NCBI RefSeq assembly: GCF_026420865.1
Contig: NZ_JAPCWC010000006.1
Coordinates: 1-64,000, forward strand
Reading direction: 5' to 3'
DNA from: Novosphingobium clariflavum
GTDB lineage: Bacteria; Pseudomonadota; Alphaproteobacteria; Sphingomonadales; Sphingomonadaceae
Length of the DNA stretch: 64,000 nt
The notes under the pieces were generated by a model. The model saw only the letters and a list, made by a program, of their open reading frames with translations. It did no database searches and was not told the origin of the DNA. The position numbers and the translations under genes were made by a program. This document shows, one piece after another, positions 52,217-62,136 of the stretch. How positions within the stretch are numbered: position 1 is the stretch's first letter; each line of letters opens with the position of its first letter.

Positions 52217-53737
52217 ATGAGCAAAGCGGTGTGGACCAAGCTGGAGGGCCTTCCCAAGCCGACCCTGAAGGCGCTTTTTGCCGCCGACCCCGCCCGCCTC
52301 GACACGTTTGCGACCCATTTCGAGGCCAGTGACATCGAGGCCGATTGCGGCATGCGGTTCGACTGGTCGAAGACCCACCTTGATGCCGCACACGTCGCCG
52401 CCTTCGAGGAACTGGCCGCCGCGATGGACTTCGATGCCCGCCGCAAGGCGCTGTTCGACGGCGAGATCGTCAACACCACCGAAGGCCGCGCCGCCGAGCA
52501 CACCGCCCAGCGCGGCGTCGGCAAGGAAGCAAGCGTCGAACTCGCCGCCGAATTCCACCACCGCATGGCCGCTATCGTCGAGGCCATCCATCGCGGTGCC
52601 ATGGGTGAGGTGAAGCATCTCATCCACATCGGCATCGGCGGCTCCGCGCTTGGCCCGGCGCTCGCGATCGACGCGTTGGCGCGCGACGGCGCGATGGTGA
52701 ACGTGCAGGTCGTCTCGAACATCGACGGCTGCGCGCTGGAAGCCGCTTTCGCCAAGTGCGATCCGGCCACGACGATGCTGGCGGTCGCCTCCAAGACGTT
52801 CACCACCATCGAGACGATGACCAACGCCGAAAGCGCCATCGCCTGGCTGCGCGACAACGGCGTCGAGGACCCTTATGGCCGCGTCGTGGCGCTGACCGCC
52901 GCGCCCGACAAGGCGATTGAATGGGGCGTGGACGAAACCCGCATCCTGCCGTTCTCGGAAAGCGTCGGCGGCCGCTATTCGCTGTGGTCGTCGATCGGTT
53001 TCCCGGTCGCCATGGCGCTCGGCTGGCCGGACTTTGCCGAGTTCCTCGACGGTGCGGCGGCGATGGACGCGCATTTCCGCGACACCGACGGACTTGCCAA
53101 CCTGCCGCTGCGCGCCGCCTTCGCGGACCAGTACTACACCCGCCTGCGCGGCTGCCAGACGCGCGGCGTGTTTGCCTATGACGAACGCCTCAAGCTGTTG
53201 CCGGACTATCTCCAGCAGCTGGAGATGGAATCGAACGGCAAGAGCGTGAAGGTGGATGGCTCGCCGGTCGACGGGCCGAGCGCGCCGATCACCTGGGGCG
53301 GTGTCGGCACCGATGCGCAGCACGCGGTGTTCCAGCTGCTCCATCAGGGCACCAACATCGTGCCGGTGGACTTCATCGCCGCAATCGGACCGGGCGATGA
53401 CCTGAACCCGGCGCATCACCGCATCCTGCTGTCGAACTGCTTCGCGCAGGGCGCGGCGCTGATGGCGGGCAAGGCGAGCGAGGATCCGGCGCGCGCCTAT
53501 CCGGGTGACCGTCCTTCGGCGACGATCCTGCTCGACGAAGTGAGCCCTGCCACCTTCGGCGCGCTGATCGCGTTCCACGAGCATCGCACCTTCGCCAATG
53601 CTGTGCTGATGGGCATCAATCCCTTCGACCAGTTCGGCGTCGAACTCGGCAAGGAAATCGCCAAGCAGATCGAGCAGGGCGACACCGCGTTCGATCCCTC
53701 GACCGAGGCGCTGCTGGAACTCGCCGGCATCAAGTAA
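52217..53737 (+). CDS. pgi: Glucose-6-phosphate isomerase
   Basis: A 506-residue enzyme that interconverts glucose 6-phosphate and fructose 6-phosphate. Landmarks are HIGIGGSALGPALAIDAL, SKTFTTIETMTNAESA, GGRYSLWSSIGFPVA and the C-terminal NPFDQFGVELGKEIAKQI. Active-site Glu and His appear in HQGTNIVPVDFIA and NPAHHRILLSNCFAQ. The ATG at 52217 matches the family N-terminus; the frame extends to 52097 but that part is not needed. It has AAGGGA 10 nt upstream. It stands alone, followed by a hairpin. Confidence 0.97.
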   Translation: MSKAVWTKLEGLPKPTLKALFAADPARLDTFATHFEASDIEADCGMRFDWSKTHLDAAHVAAFEELAAAMDFDARRKALFDGEIVNTTEGRAAEHTAQRGVGKEASVELAAEFHHRMAAIVEAIHRGAMGEVKHLIHIGIGGSALGPALAIDALARDGAMVNVQVVSNIDGCALEAAFAKCDPATTMLAVASKTFTTIETMTNAESAIAWLRDNGVEDPYGRVVALTAAPDKAIEWGVDETRILPFSESVGGRYSLWSSIGFPVAMALGWPDFAEFLDGAAAMDAHFRDTDGLANLPLRAAFADQYYTRLRGCQTRGVFAYDERLKLLPDYLQQLEMESNGKSVKVDGSPVDGPSAPITWGGVGTDAQHAVFQLLHQGTNIVPVDFIAAIGPGDDLNPAHHRILLSNCFAQGAALMAGKASEDPARAYPGDRPSATILLDEVSPATFGALIAFHEHRTFANAVLMGINPFDQFGVELGKEIAKQIEQGDTAFDPSTEALLELAGIK

Positions 53738-53744
53738 GAAGGAA

Positions 53745-53776
53745 CGGGCCGGGGATGCAGGTGCATTCCCGGCCCG
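53745..53776 (+). terminator. Hairpin after pgi
   Basis: A 9-bp GC-rich outer stem (CGGGCCGGG with CCCGGCCCG, 53745-53753 with 53768-53776), continued by a G-T pair and ATGCA/TGCAT, making an almost continuous 15-bp stem. It is 7 nt after the pgi stop. The T-run after it is weak (GTGCTTTC). Confidence 0.6.
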
Positions 53777-53811
53777 GTGCTTTCAGGCAGTCCTCTCTCG
53801 GGTGGTTCTGT

Positions 53812-54459
53812 TCAGGAGCGGTATTCGAGACCCTCGGACCAGTCTCCATGCGTCGGGATATGCGGGACCGAGGCGGCGGGCCGGGTGTTCAGCAGGCGGT
53901 GCAGCAGCAGCTTGCCGTCTTCCCAGCTGCCGATCTTCGAATCGGCATTGATGTGACCGGCTTCGCCCGCGTCCTCGAACTCGCTGCCCCATTGCTTGGC
54001 GAGCAGCTGTGCGGTCGGGAAGCCGATCCATGGATCGTTGCGGCTGGCGACGAGGATCGAGGGGAAGGGCAGGGCATCGGCGGGCGTCGGTGCAAAGCCG
54101 TTGAGCCGGTCGTCGCGCGGGAAGAAGTCCACTTCCGGCGGCGCCACCAGCAGCGCGCCGACCACCGGGCTCGACCAGCCGGGTTGCTCGAACTTCGCCC
54201 ACCATGCGGTTAGCAGGCAGCCGAGGCTGTGCGCGACCAGCACCACCGGCCGTCCGGCGCGCTGCACGGCAAGGTTCAGCCGGTTGATCCAGGTGTTGCG
54301 GTGGGGTTTCTCCCAGAGGCCGAGGTCGACCATCTGGGCATCGTCCATCTCTTCCGACCAGCGGCGCTGCCAATGCCCCGGCCCGCTGCCGTCAAGGCCC
54401 GGGATCAGCAGGATCAGGGGCTTCTCGGCATGCGCTTGCGGCGTGTGCGTCTGTGCCAT
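53812..54459 (-). CDS. RBBP9/YdeN-type serine hydrolase
   Basis: A 215-residue alpha/beta hydrolase of the RBBP9/YdeN family. The N-terminus shows LILLIPGLDGSGPGHWQRRW, the nucleophile elbow is VLVAHSLGCLLTAWW (Ser), and the catalytic Asp and His are in SRNDPWIGF and AGEAGHINADS. The family is usually 170-210 residues. The substrate is unknown. It is convergent with pgi and divergent from gor. Confidence 0.9.
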   Translation of the reverse strand: MAQTHTPQAHAEKPLILLIPGLDGSGPGHWQRRWSEEMDDAQMVDLGLWEKPHRNTWINRLNLAVQRAGRPVVLVAHSLGCLLTAWWAKFEQPGWSSPVVGALLVAPPEVDFFPRDDRLNGFAPTPADALPFPSILVASRNDPWIGFPTAQLLAKQWGSEFEDAGEAGHINADSKIGSWEDGKLLLHRLLNTRPAASVPHIPTHGDWSEGLEYRS

Positions 54460-54725
54460 TCATCGTCTCCCGTAAGGGTGCCCACCGAGCCCAGGGGATA
54501 GACTGAGGCGCGGTGGGCGATGCGACTCTTATAACTCAACTAAAAAAGTTGACAATGACTCTGCGCCCAGTGGTTGGAAGGTTTCGACGACCTGATTGTC
54601 GGCCCATTCCGAAAGGCTTGCGGTGGCCAGGCGCAAATGACCCGTTGGCAATCCATGCGCCCATGCCCCATATGCGCGCCGCAAGAGAGTACGCCCCCGA
54701 CCAGGGGTGCATAGGAGCAAGCCGC

Positions 54726-56072
54726 ATGTCCGAATTCGACTACGACCTCTTCACCATCGGCGCCGGATCGGGCGGCGTGCGTGCCAGCCGCATCGCCGCA
54801 TCGCACGGGGCGCGCGTGGCGGTGGCCGAGGAATTCCGGGTCGGCGGTACGTGCGTGATCCGTGGCTGCGTGCCCAAGAAGATGCTCGTCTACGGCGCGC
54901 ATTTTGCCGAGGATCTCGAAGACGCCAAGCATTTCGGTTGGGATATTCCCGAGGCGAAGTTCGACTGGCTGAAGCTGCGCGACAACGTGCTGGGCGATGT
55001 CGACCGGCTCAACGGGCTCTACACGCAGACGCTTTCGAACAACAAGGTCGAGATCTTCCACGAGCGCGCGGTCATCACCGGCCCCCACGAGATCACGCTG
55101 TCGAGCGGCGAGAAGAAGACGGCCAGAGTGATCCTGATCGCCACCGGCGCGCGTCCGCAGGTGCCCAGCTGCCCCGGCCATGAACTGGGCATCACCTCCA
55201 ACGAGGCGTTCCACCTCGACGCGATCCCGAAGCGCATGCTGATCGCCGGGGCCGGCTACATCGCCAACGAGTTTGCGGGCATCTTCCACGAGTTCGGTGC
55301 CAAGGTGACGCTGATCAACCGCTCCGATCAGCTCCTGCGCGGCTACGACGAACAGCTGCGCGACCGTCTGCTGCAGATCTCGATCGCCAAGGGCATCGAC
55401 TTCCGCTTCAACGCCGACTTCCGCGGCATCGAGCAGAATGCCGATGGCTCGCTGACCGTTTCGATGACCAATCACGATCCGATTGAAGTCGACTGCGTGA
55501 TGTTCGCCACCGGCCGCGTGCCCAATGTCGAGGGGCTGGGGCTGGAGAACGTCGGGGTCGCGGTGGATGACAAGAACGCGATCCTGGTCGACCAGTATTC
55601 GAAGACCAGCGTCGACCACATCTACGCCGTGGGTGACGTGACCAACCGCGTCCAGCTGACTCCGGTGGCGATCCGCGAGGGCCAGGCCTTTGCCGATACC
55701 GTGTTCGGCGGCAAGCCGGCGACGGTGGACTATGGCTGCATTCCCTCGGCCGTGTTCAGCCATCCGCCGATCGGCGCGGTGGGCCTGACCGAAGCGCAGG
55801 CGCGCCAGCAGTACGGCGAGGTGGAAATCTATACCAGCGACTTCCGGCCGATGAAGAACGTCGTTGCCCACCGCAACGAACGCTCGCTCTACAAGATGAT
55901 CTGCGAGGCGGGCACCGGCCGCGTGCTCGGCCTGCACATGATCGGGCCGGAAGCGCCGGAAATCATCCAGGCCGCCGCCATTGCGGTGAAGGCGGGGCTG
56001 ACCAAGGCCGACTTCGATGCCACCGTCGCCGTCCACCCGACGATGTCGGAAGAGCTTGTGCTGATGAAGTGA
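54726..56072 (+). CDS. gor: Glutathione-disulfide reductase
   Basis: A 448-residue FAD disulfide reductase. The redox-active cysteines are Cys43 and Cys48 in VGGTCVIRGCVPKK; the FAD loop is FTIGAGSGGVRASRIAA; the NADPH domain has LIAGAGYIANEFAGIFHEFG; and the C-terminal catalytic His is in VAVHPTMSEELV. It keeps glutathione reduced using NADPH. The ATG at 54726 has AGGAG upstream and gives the family N-terminus; the frame is open to 54513. Upstream, a TTGACA motif at 54549 is a weak promoter candidate. Confidence 0.95.
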   Translation: MSEFDYDLFTIGAGSGGVRASRIAASHGARVAVAEEFRVGGTCVIRGCVPKKMLVYGAHFAEDLEDAKHFGWDIPEAKFDWLKLRDNVLGDVDRLNGLYTQTLSNNKVEIFHERAVITGPHEITLSSGEKKTARVILIATGARPQVPSCPGHELGITSNEAFHLDAIPKRMLIAGAGYIANEFAGIFHEFGAKVTLINRSDQLLRGYDEQLRDRLLQISIAKGIDFRFNADFRGIEQNADGSLTVSMTNHDPIEVDCVMFATGRVPNVEGLGLENVGVAVDDKNAILVDQYSKTSVDHIYAVGDVTNRVQLTPVAIREGQAFADTVFGGKPATVDYGCIPSAVFSHPPIGAVGLTEAQARQQYGEVEIYTSDFRPMKNVVAHRNERSLYKMICEAGTGRVLGLHMIGPEAPEIIQAAAIAVKAGLTKADFDATVAVHPTMSEELVLMK

Positions 56073-56421
56073 TGCCTGGGCGGGGCGTGTATCCCCGCCG
56101 CCTGCATGCAAATGTCGCAACCGCCTGCGCGCGGGAGTGAAGACAGCCCGGGAGCCACCATCGCATGGGGCTTGCGGGCTGTGCTGTTTTCAGGGTGTCA
56201 AAATGCGTCGATATCGCGAAATTGCGCCATTTTATCGGCGGGGCGTTGGATAGCCATCGGTGGGGCGGATTTGGCGCCAGATCATTACTCCGACCATTTA
56301 ACCGAGCGATTAAAACTATTGACCTGAGCGTTCCGACCTGCCTTAGCAGTCACAGCAAATTTGCGCCGAGCGGCCAGCCAAAGGCCCCGGGTTACTGCAA
56401 GGTCATTGCAAGGGATAACGG
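56073..56421 (+). promoter_or_regulatory. Upstream region of the propionyl-CoA locus with repeated TGCAA motifs
   Basis: This 349-nt gap between gor and pccB has no supported gene. A small hairpin (GGCGGGG-CGTGTAT-CCCCGCC, 56079-56099) follows gor. Near the pccB end lie a perfect palindrome GCAAATTTGC (56355-56364) and a direct repeat TGCAAGG at 56396 and 56407, one helical turn apart and just before the start codon. These may be operator sites for a short-chain acyl-CoA regulator, but that is a guess. Confidence 0.35.
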
Positions 56422-57948
56422 ATGTCAGCGAATATCGCCGAAATGGAGAAGCGCCGCGCCGCAGCGAAGCTGGGTGGTGGTGAAAAGCGCATTGCCGCGC
56501 AGCACGCCAAGGGCAAGCTGACCGCGCGCGAACGTCTCGACATCCTGCTGGACGAAGGCAGCTTCGAGGAGTTCGATCTCTACGTCGAGCATGACTGCAC
56601 CGACTTCGGCATGGAAAGCCAGCGCATCCCCGGCGACGGTGTCGTCACCGGTTCGGGCACCATCAATGGCCGCCTTGTGTATGTGTTCAGTCAAGATTTC
56701 ACCGTGTTCGGTGGCTCTCTGTCGCACCGTCACGCGCAGAAGATCTGCAAGCTGATGGACAACGCGATGAAGGTTGGCGCCCCCGTCATCGGTCTCAACG
56801 ATTCCGGCGGCGCGCGCATCCAGGAAGGCGTGGCCTCGCTTGGCGGTTATGCCGAAGTGTTCCAGCGCAACGTGCTGGCATCGGGCGTGGTGCCGCAGCT
56901 CTCGCTGATCATGGGCCCCTGCGCGGGCGGCGCGGTCTATTCGCCGGCGATGACCGACTTCATCTTCATGGTGAAGGACAGCTCCTACATGTTCGTCACC
57001 GGGCCGGACGTGGTCAAGACCGTGACCAACGAAGTCGTCACGCAGGAAGAACTGGGCGGCGCGGTCACCCACTCCAGCAAGACCTCGGTCTCCGACCTTG
57101 CGCTGGAAAACGATATCGAGGCGCTGCTGGCTGCGCGCGATTTCTTCGACTTCCTGCCGCTCAACAACCGCGAGGAAGTGCCCGAGCGTCCTTGCGCCGA
57201 TCCCTGGGACCGCGCCGAGGAAAGCCTCGACACCGTCATCCCGCCTTCGGCCAACCAGCCTTACGACATGCACGAAGTCATCAAGAAGACCCTCGACGAG
57301 GGTGACTTCTTCGAGGTCCAGCCGCTGCATGCCGGCAACATCATCGTCGGTTTCGGCCGCATCGAGGGCAAGACCGTGGGCGTCGTCGCCAACCAGCCGA
57401 TGGTGCTGGCGGGCGTGCTGGACATCAACTCGTCGAAGAAGGCCGCGCGTTTCGTGCGCTTCTGCGATGCCTTCAACATCCCGATCATCACTTTCGTGGA
57501 CGTTCCGGGCTTCCTGCCCGGCACCGATCAGGAGCACAACGGCATCATCAAGCACGGCGCCAAGCTGCTCTTCGCCTATGCCGAGGCGACCGTGCCGAAG
57601 ATCACCGTGATCACCCGCAAGGCCTATGGCGGCGCTTACGACGTCATGGCGTCCAAGCACCTGCGCGGCGATCTCAACTATGCCTGGCCGACTGCCGAGA
57701 TCGCGGTGATGGGCGCCAAGGGCGCGGTGGAGATCATCTTCCGCGGCCTCTCGAGCGAGGGCATTGCCGAGAAGACCAAGGAATACGAAGACCGCTTCGC
57801 CAACCCCTTCGTGGCGGCGAGCCGGGGCTATATCGATGAGGTCATCTACCCGCACTCGACCCGTCGGCGCATCGCGCTGGGCCTGCGCAAGCTGCGGACC
57901 AAGAGCCTCGAGAACCCCTGGAAGAAGCACGACAACATTCCCCTGTGA
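56422..57948 (+). CDS. pccB: Propionyl-CoA carboxylase beta subunit
   Basis: A 508-residue carboxyltransferase subunit that moves CO2 from carboxybiotin to propionyl-CoA, giving methylmalonyl-CoA. It has the two crotonase-like halves of acyl-CoA carboxylases: [53 protein letters not shown], and later [23 protein letters not shown] and [15 protein letters not shown]. The ATG at 56422 is close to the TGCAAGG repeats. Its stop overlaps the next start (GTGA). The biotin-carrying alpha subunit starts at 63565 and is cut by the window edge. Confidence 0.96.
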   Translation: MSANIAEMEKRRAAAKLGGGEKRIAAQHAKGKLTARERLDILLDEGSFEEFDLYVEHDCTDFGMESQRIPGDGVVTGSGTINGRLVYVFSQDFTVFGGSLSHRHAQKICKLMDNAMKVGAPVIGLNDSGGARIQEGVASLGGYAEVFQRNVLASGVVPQLSLIMGPCAGGAVYSPAMTDFIFMVKDSSYMFVTGPDVVKTVTNEVVTQEELGGAVTHSSKTSVSDLALENDIEALLAARDFFDFLPLNNREEVPERPCADPWDRAEESLDTVIPPSANQPYDMHEVIKKTLDEGDFFEVQPLHAGNIIVGFGRIEGKTVGVVANQPMVLAGVLDINSSKKAARFVRFCDAFNIPIITFVDVPGFLPGTDQEHNGIIKHGAKLLFAYAEATVPKITVITRKAYGGAYDVMASKHLRGDLNYAWPTAEIAVMGAKGAVEIIFRGLSSEGIAEKTKEYEDRFANPFVAASRGYIDEVIYPHSTRRRIALGLRKLRTKSLENPWKKHDNIPL

Positions 57949-58184
57949 CGCTGGAATTCCTCGATGTCTGGCAGATCATTGTTCTTACCGGCATCGCCAG
58001 CGCGTTCCTGTGGAACGGCGTGAGAGGATTGCGTGAAGGGACTGTGCGCATTCCGTTGCAGTTCCTGAACGACGATGAATTCGAGCGAGGCACGACGATG
58101 TTCGGCCTCGCCGTGACAATGAACTTTCTGGGCGGCCTTGGCGTGCTTGCCGGGCTGATCTGGTTGAAATTGGGAACCGGGTGA
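57945..58184 (+). CDS. Small two-helix membrane protein between pccB and thiolase
   Basis: A 79-residue protein with two hydrophobic segments ([18 protein letters not shown] and [16 protein letters not shown]) and a charged middle (LNDDEFERG). The GTG start overlaps the pccB stop by 4 nt and the stop overlaps the thiolase ATG by 1 nt, which strongly suggests translational coupling in one operon. I do not recognise the family. A role as an enzyme anchor or transporter subunit is possible but not supported. Confidence 0.75.
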   Translation: MTLEFLDVWQIIVLTGIASAFLWNGVRGLREGTVRIPLQFLNDDEFERGTTMFGLAVTMNFLGGLGVLAGLIWLKLGTG

Positions 58185-59374
58185 TGGCTGATCTTGAAGA
58201 CATCTACATCGTCAGCGGCGTGCGCACGGCAGTCGGCGACTTCGGCGGTTCGCTGAAGTCGTTCATGCCGTCGGACCTCGGCGGCCTTGTCGCCACCGAA
58301 GCGCTCAAGCGTGCAGGGGTGGAGCCCGAGGCCGTGGGCCACGTCGTCGTCGGGCAGGTCATGCCGACCAGCGCGCGTGACGAGATGCTCAGCCGCGTGA
58401 TCGGCATCAATGCCGGCGTCCCGCTCTCGACGCCCGCACTCACGCTCAACCGCCTGTGCGGCTCTGGTGTTGAGGCGATCGTCAACGCGGCGCGCGCAAT
58501 GAAGCTGGGCGAGGCCTCGATCACGCTCGCGGGCGGTGCGGAATCGATGTCGAACGTGCCCTACCATGACCACGGCGTGCGCTGGGGGCGCAAGATGGGC
58601 GCGAATACGCAGGAAGACGCGCTCACGCTTGGCCTGTCGGACGCCATCGGCGGCTATCACATGGGCATCACGGCGGAGAACGTGGCCGAGCGCCACCAGA
58701 TCACCCGCGAGGACATGGACCGGCTGGCCGTCACCAGCCACCAGCGCGCTGCGGCGGCGATCGCGGATGGGCGCTTCAAGGAGCAGATCCTTCCCATCGA
58801 GATCAAGACCCGCAAGGGCGTGACCGTGTTCGACACGGACGAGCACGTGAAGGGCGACACCACCATGGAAGTGCTGGGCGCGATGCGCACGGCCTTCAAG
58901 AAGGACGGCACCGTCACCGCGGGCAATGCTTCGGGCATCAACGACGGCGCGGCGATGGTCGTGCTGGCGACCGGCAGCGAAGTCGCAAAGCGCGGGCTCA
59001 AGCCGCTGGCCAGGATCGTCGCCTGGGGCCACGCCGGGGTCGAGCCCGAATACATGGGCGAGGGGCCGATCAAGGCCACTCCCATCGCGCTCGAACGCGC
59101 CGGGCTCACGCTCGACGAGATCGACGTGATCGAGAGCAACGAGGCCTTTGCCGCGCAGGCCGCGGCCTGCGCCAAGGTGCTCGGTTTCGATCCTGCCAAG
59201 ACCAACGTCAACGGCTCGGGCGTCTCGATCGGCCACCCGGTCGGCGCGACGGGCTGCATGCTGACGATCAAGGCGGCCTACGAACTGAAGCGTTCGGGCG
59301 GCAGGTACGGCCTCGTCACCATGTGCATCGGCGGCGGGCAGGGCATCGCCCTTGTTATCGAGAATGCGGAGTAA
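58184..59374 (+). CDS. Acetyl-CoA C-acetyltransferase (thiolase)
   Basis: A 396-residue thiolase. The N-terminal active Cys is Cys92 in NRLCGSGVEAIVNAA, the His is in GVSIGHPVGATGCMLT and the second Cys is about residue 381 in MCIGGGQGIALV. YIVSGVRTAVGDFGGSL is the usual N-terminus. It catalyses the reversible condensation of two acyl-CoAs, here probably beta-ketothiolysis in branched-chain or odd-chain catabolism given the neighbours. An ATG at 58184 (TGATG overlap) is preferred to the GTG 3 nt before. Confidence 0.95.
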   Translation: MADLEDIYIVSGVRTAVGDFGGSLKSFMPSDLGGLVATEALKRAGVEPEAVGHVVVGQVMPTSARDEMLSRVIGINAGVPLSTPALTLNRLCGSGVEAIVNAARAMKLGEASITLAGGAESMSNVPYHDHGVRWGRKMGANTQEDALTLGLSDAIGGYHMGITAENVAERHQITREDMDRLAVTSHQRAAAAIADGRFKEQILPIEIKTRKGVTVFDTDEHVKGDTTMEVLGAMRTAFKKDGTVTAGNASGINDGAAMVVLATGSEVAKRGLKPLARIVAWGHAGVEPEYMGEGPIKATPIALERAGLTLDEIDVIESNEAFAAQAAACAKVLGFDPAKTNVNGSGVSIGHPVGATGCMLTIKAAYELKRSGGRYGLVTMCIGGGQGIALVIENAE

Positions 59375-59378
59375 GACT

Positions 59379-59816
59379 GTGAAGCTTGGCCGTCTCAACC
59401 ACATCGGCGTCGCGACGCCCGATCTCGACGCTTCTATCGCGTTCTACCGCGACGTCATGGGCGCGACCGACATCACCGAGCCGTTCGTGCTCGAAAGCCA
59501 GCAGGTGCGCGTCTGCTTCGTCAACACACCGGGTGAAAATGGCACGCAGGGCACGCAGATCGAGCTGCTCCAGCCGACCACGCCGGACTCGGCGGTGGGC
59601 AAGTGGCTGGAGAAGAACCCGCTCGGGGGGCAGCACCACATCTGCTACGAAGTGCCCGATATTCACGCCGCCAAGGCCTGGTTCGAAGGCCTCGGCAAGC
59701 GCGTGCTGGGTGAACCGCGCGTGGGCGCGCACGGGACGCTGATCTTCTTCGTCCACCCCCGCGACATGGGCGGACAGCTCACCGAGATCATGGAAACGCC
59801 CAAGGGGCATCACTGA
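59379..59816 (+). CDS. mce: Methylmalonyl-CoA epimerase
   Basis: A 145-residue VOC-superfamily metalloenzyme that converts the S form of methylmalonyl-CoA to the R form. The family pattern is LNHIGVATPDLDASIAFYRD, then GTQIELLQPTTPDSAVGKWL, then GGQHHICYEVPDI and GTLIFFVHP; the His and Glu residues of the metal site are in these blocks. The GTG at 59379 has GGAG upstream; an ATG at 59364 overlaps the thiolase stop and is an alternative. It sits directly before the mutase gene. Confidence 0.94.
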   Translation: MKLGRLNHIGVATPDLDASIAFYRDVMGATDITEPFVLESQQVRVCFVNTPGENGTQGTQIELLQPTTPDSAVGKWLEKNPLGGQHHICYEVPDIHAAKAWFEGLGKRVLGEPRVGAHGTLIFFVHPRDMGGQLTEIMETPKGHH

Positions 59817-59866
59817 GATAGAGGGCGGTCCGCGGCAATCAGCGCGGGCCGGAAGGGATGCGGAAC

Positions 59867-62029
59867 ATGGCAGACATCAACGACTGGAAGGCAGCCGCCG
59901 ACAAGGAGGTCAAGGGCAAAGACCTGACCTGGAACACGCCCGAGGGGATTGCGGTGAAGCCGCTCTACACCGCCGAGGACGTGACCCCGGACAAGGTGGG
60001 CGATCCCGGCCTTCCCGGCTTTGCGCCGTTCACGCGCGGCGTGCGCGCCTCGATGTATGCCGGCCGCCCCTGGACCATCCGCCAGTACGCGGGCTTCTCC
60101 ACGGCCGAGGAATCGAACGCCTTCTACCGGCGCAACCTTGCCGCGGGCCAGAAGGGCCTTTCGGTCGCCTTCGACCTTGCCACCCACCGCGGCTATGACA
60201 GCGACCATCCGCGCGTCGTCGGCGACGTGGGCAAGGCCGGCGTCGCCATCGATTCCGTCGAGGACATGAAGATCCTGTTCGACGGCATTCCGCTCGACAA
60301 GATGTCGGTCTCGATGACGATGAACGGTGCGGTGATCCCGATCCTCGCTTTCTTCATCGTGGCCGGCGAAGAGCAGGGCGTCGACCGCAAGCTGCTCGAC
60401 GGGACCATCCAGAACGACATCCTCAAGGAGTTCATGGTCCGCAACACCTACATCTATCCGCCAGAGCCTTCGATGCGGATCATCTCGGACATCTTCGGCT
60501 ACACCAGCCGCGAGATGCCGAAGTTCAACTCGATCTCGATTTCCGGCTATCACATGCAGGAAGCCGGCGCGACGCAGGTGCAGGAACTGGCCTTCACCAT
60601 CGCCGACGGCGCGGAATACGTGAAGTACGGCGTGGCCTCGGGCCTCGACATCGACAAGTTCGCGGGCCGCCTGTCGTTCTTCTTCGCCATCGGCATGAAC
60701 TTCTTCATGGAAGTGGCCAAGCTGCGCGCCGCACGCGTGCTGTGGCACCGGGTGATGACGCAGCTTGGTGCCAAGGACGAACGCTCGAAGATGCTGCGCA
60801 CCCACTGCCAGACTTCGGGTGTGTCGCTGCAGGAGCAGGACCCCTACAACAACGTCATCCGCACCACGATCGAGGCGATGGCGGCGATGCTGGGCGGCAC
60901 CCAGTCGCTCCACACCAACGCGCTGGACGAGGCGATCGCGCTGCCGACCGATTTCTCGGCCCGCATCGCGCGCAACACCCAGATCATCATCCAGGAAGAG
61001 ACCGGCATGTGCAATGTCGTCGATCCGCTGGGTGGGTCCTACTACATTGAATCGCTGACGCAGCAACTGGTCGACCAGGCCTGGGAGATCATCGAGCGCG
61101 TGCAGGCGGAAGGCGGCATGGCCAAGGCCGTCGCCGCCGGTTGGCCCAAGGCGATGATCGAGACCGCTGCTGCCGCCCGTCAGGCCCGCGTGGACCGCGG
61201 CGATGACGTGATCGTCGGCGTCAACAAGTACCGCCTTGCCAGCGAAGACCTGCTCGAAACGCTGGAAGTGGACAACGCCAAGGTCCGCGAAGGCCAGATC
61301 GCCCGCATCAACAAGATGAAGGCGGAACGGGACGAGGCAGCCTGCCAGGCCGCGCTCAAGGCGCTGCGCGACGGTGCCGCCGCGCCCGCCAGCATCGAGA
61401 ACAACCTGCTCGCGCTGGCTGTCGAATGCGCGCGTGCCCGTGCGACGCTCGGCGAGATCAGCTCGGCCATGGAAGACAGCTTCCAGCGCTATGGCACCCA
61501 GCCGACCCCGGTGAAGGGCGTCTATGCCGCGCCTTACGAAGGCGACAGCCGCTGGCAGCAGGTCGTGGACGGCGTCTCGGCAGTGGAGCGTCGTCTCGGC
61601 CGCAAGCCCAGGTTGCTGGTCGCCAAGATGGGCCAGGATGGCCATGATCGCGGTGCCAACGTGATCGCCTCGGCCTTCGGGGACATGGGCTTCGACGTCG
61701 TTTCCGGTCCTCTGTTCCAGACCCCGGAGGAAACCGTGGTGCTGGCGCTGGAAAGCGGCGTGGATGTGGTCGGCGCATCGTCGCTGGCCGCCGGTCACAA
61801 GACGCTGATCCCCGAACTGATCCAGAAACTGCGCGAAGCCGGCCGCAGCGACATCAAGGTGATCGCCGGCGGCGTGATCCCGCCGCAGGATTACGAGTTC
61901 CTCCGCAATGCGGGCGTTCAGGGCATTTATGGCCCCGGTACGAACGTGGTGGAGTGCGCCGCCGACGTGCTGCGCCTGCTCGGTCACAACATGCCGCCGC
62001 TCGGTTCGGCGCTGGAAGCGGCGGAATAA
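59867..62029 (+). CDS. scpA: Methylmalonyl-CoA mutase
   Basis: A 720-residue adenosylcobalamin enzyme that converts R-methylmalonyl-CoA to succinyl-CoA. The substrate barrel includes [35 protein letters not shown] and [12 protein letters not shown]. The C-terminal B12 domain has the cobalt-ligating His motif [21 protein letters not shown] near residue 593. This is the single-chain form. The ATG at 59867 is preferred because GGAAGGG lies 9 nt upstream, whereas the ATG at 59858 is too close to that site. No cobalamin synthesis genes are in view. Confidence 0.97.
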   Translation: MADINDWKAAADKEVKGKDLTWNTPEGIAVKPLYTAEDVTPDKVGDPGLPGFAPFTRGVRASMYAGRPWTIRQYAGFSTAEESNAFYRRNLAAGQKGLSVAFDLATHRGYDSDHPRVVGDVGKAGVAIDSVEDMKILFDGIPLDKMSVSMTMNGAVIPILAFFIVAGEEQGVDRKLLDGTIQNDILKEFMVRNTYIYPPEPSMRIISDIFGYTSREMPKFNSISISGYHMQEAGATQVQELAFTIADGAEYVKYGVASGLDIDKFAGRLSFFFAIGMNFFMEVAKLRAARVLWHRVMTQLGAKDERSKMLRTHCQTSGVSLQEQDPYNNVIRTTIEAMAAMLGGTQSLHTNALDEAIALPTDFSARIARNTQIIIQEETGMCNVVDPLGGSYYIESLTQQLVDQAWEIIERVQAEGGMAKAVAAGWPKAMIETAAAARQARVDRGDDVIVGVNKYRLASEDLLETLEVDNAKVREGQIARINKMKAERDEAACQAALKALRDGAAAPASIENNLLALAVECARARATLGEISSAMEDSFQRYGTQPTPVKGVYAAPYEGDSRWQQVVDGVSAVERRLGRKPRLLVAKMGQDGHDRGANVIASAFGDMGFDVVSGPLFQTPEETVVLALESGVDVVGASSLAAGHKTLIPELIQKLREAGRSDIKVIAGGVIPPQDYEFLRNAGVQGIYGPGTNVVECAADVLRLLGHNMPPLGSALEAAE

Positions 62030-62136
62030 GAACGGCGATGCTGGATCGGCGCGGCGCTTGCGATTATGGCGGAGCTTTGGCCCCCAGCAATCCCGTGCGG
62101 CATCCCGCGCGCGTTCCGGCCGCCTGAGGAATGATC

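Noticed and set aside
54540-54590. TTGACA at 54549 as a sigma-70 promoter for gor
   Set aside because: There is no convincing -10 element at 16-18 nt spacing.
59810-61987. A 725-codon frame antisense to methylmalonyl-CoA mutase
   Set aside because: It is a shadow of the mutase gene with no domain features.
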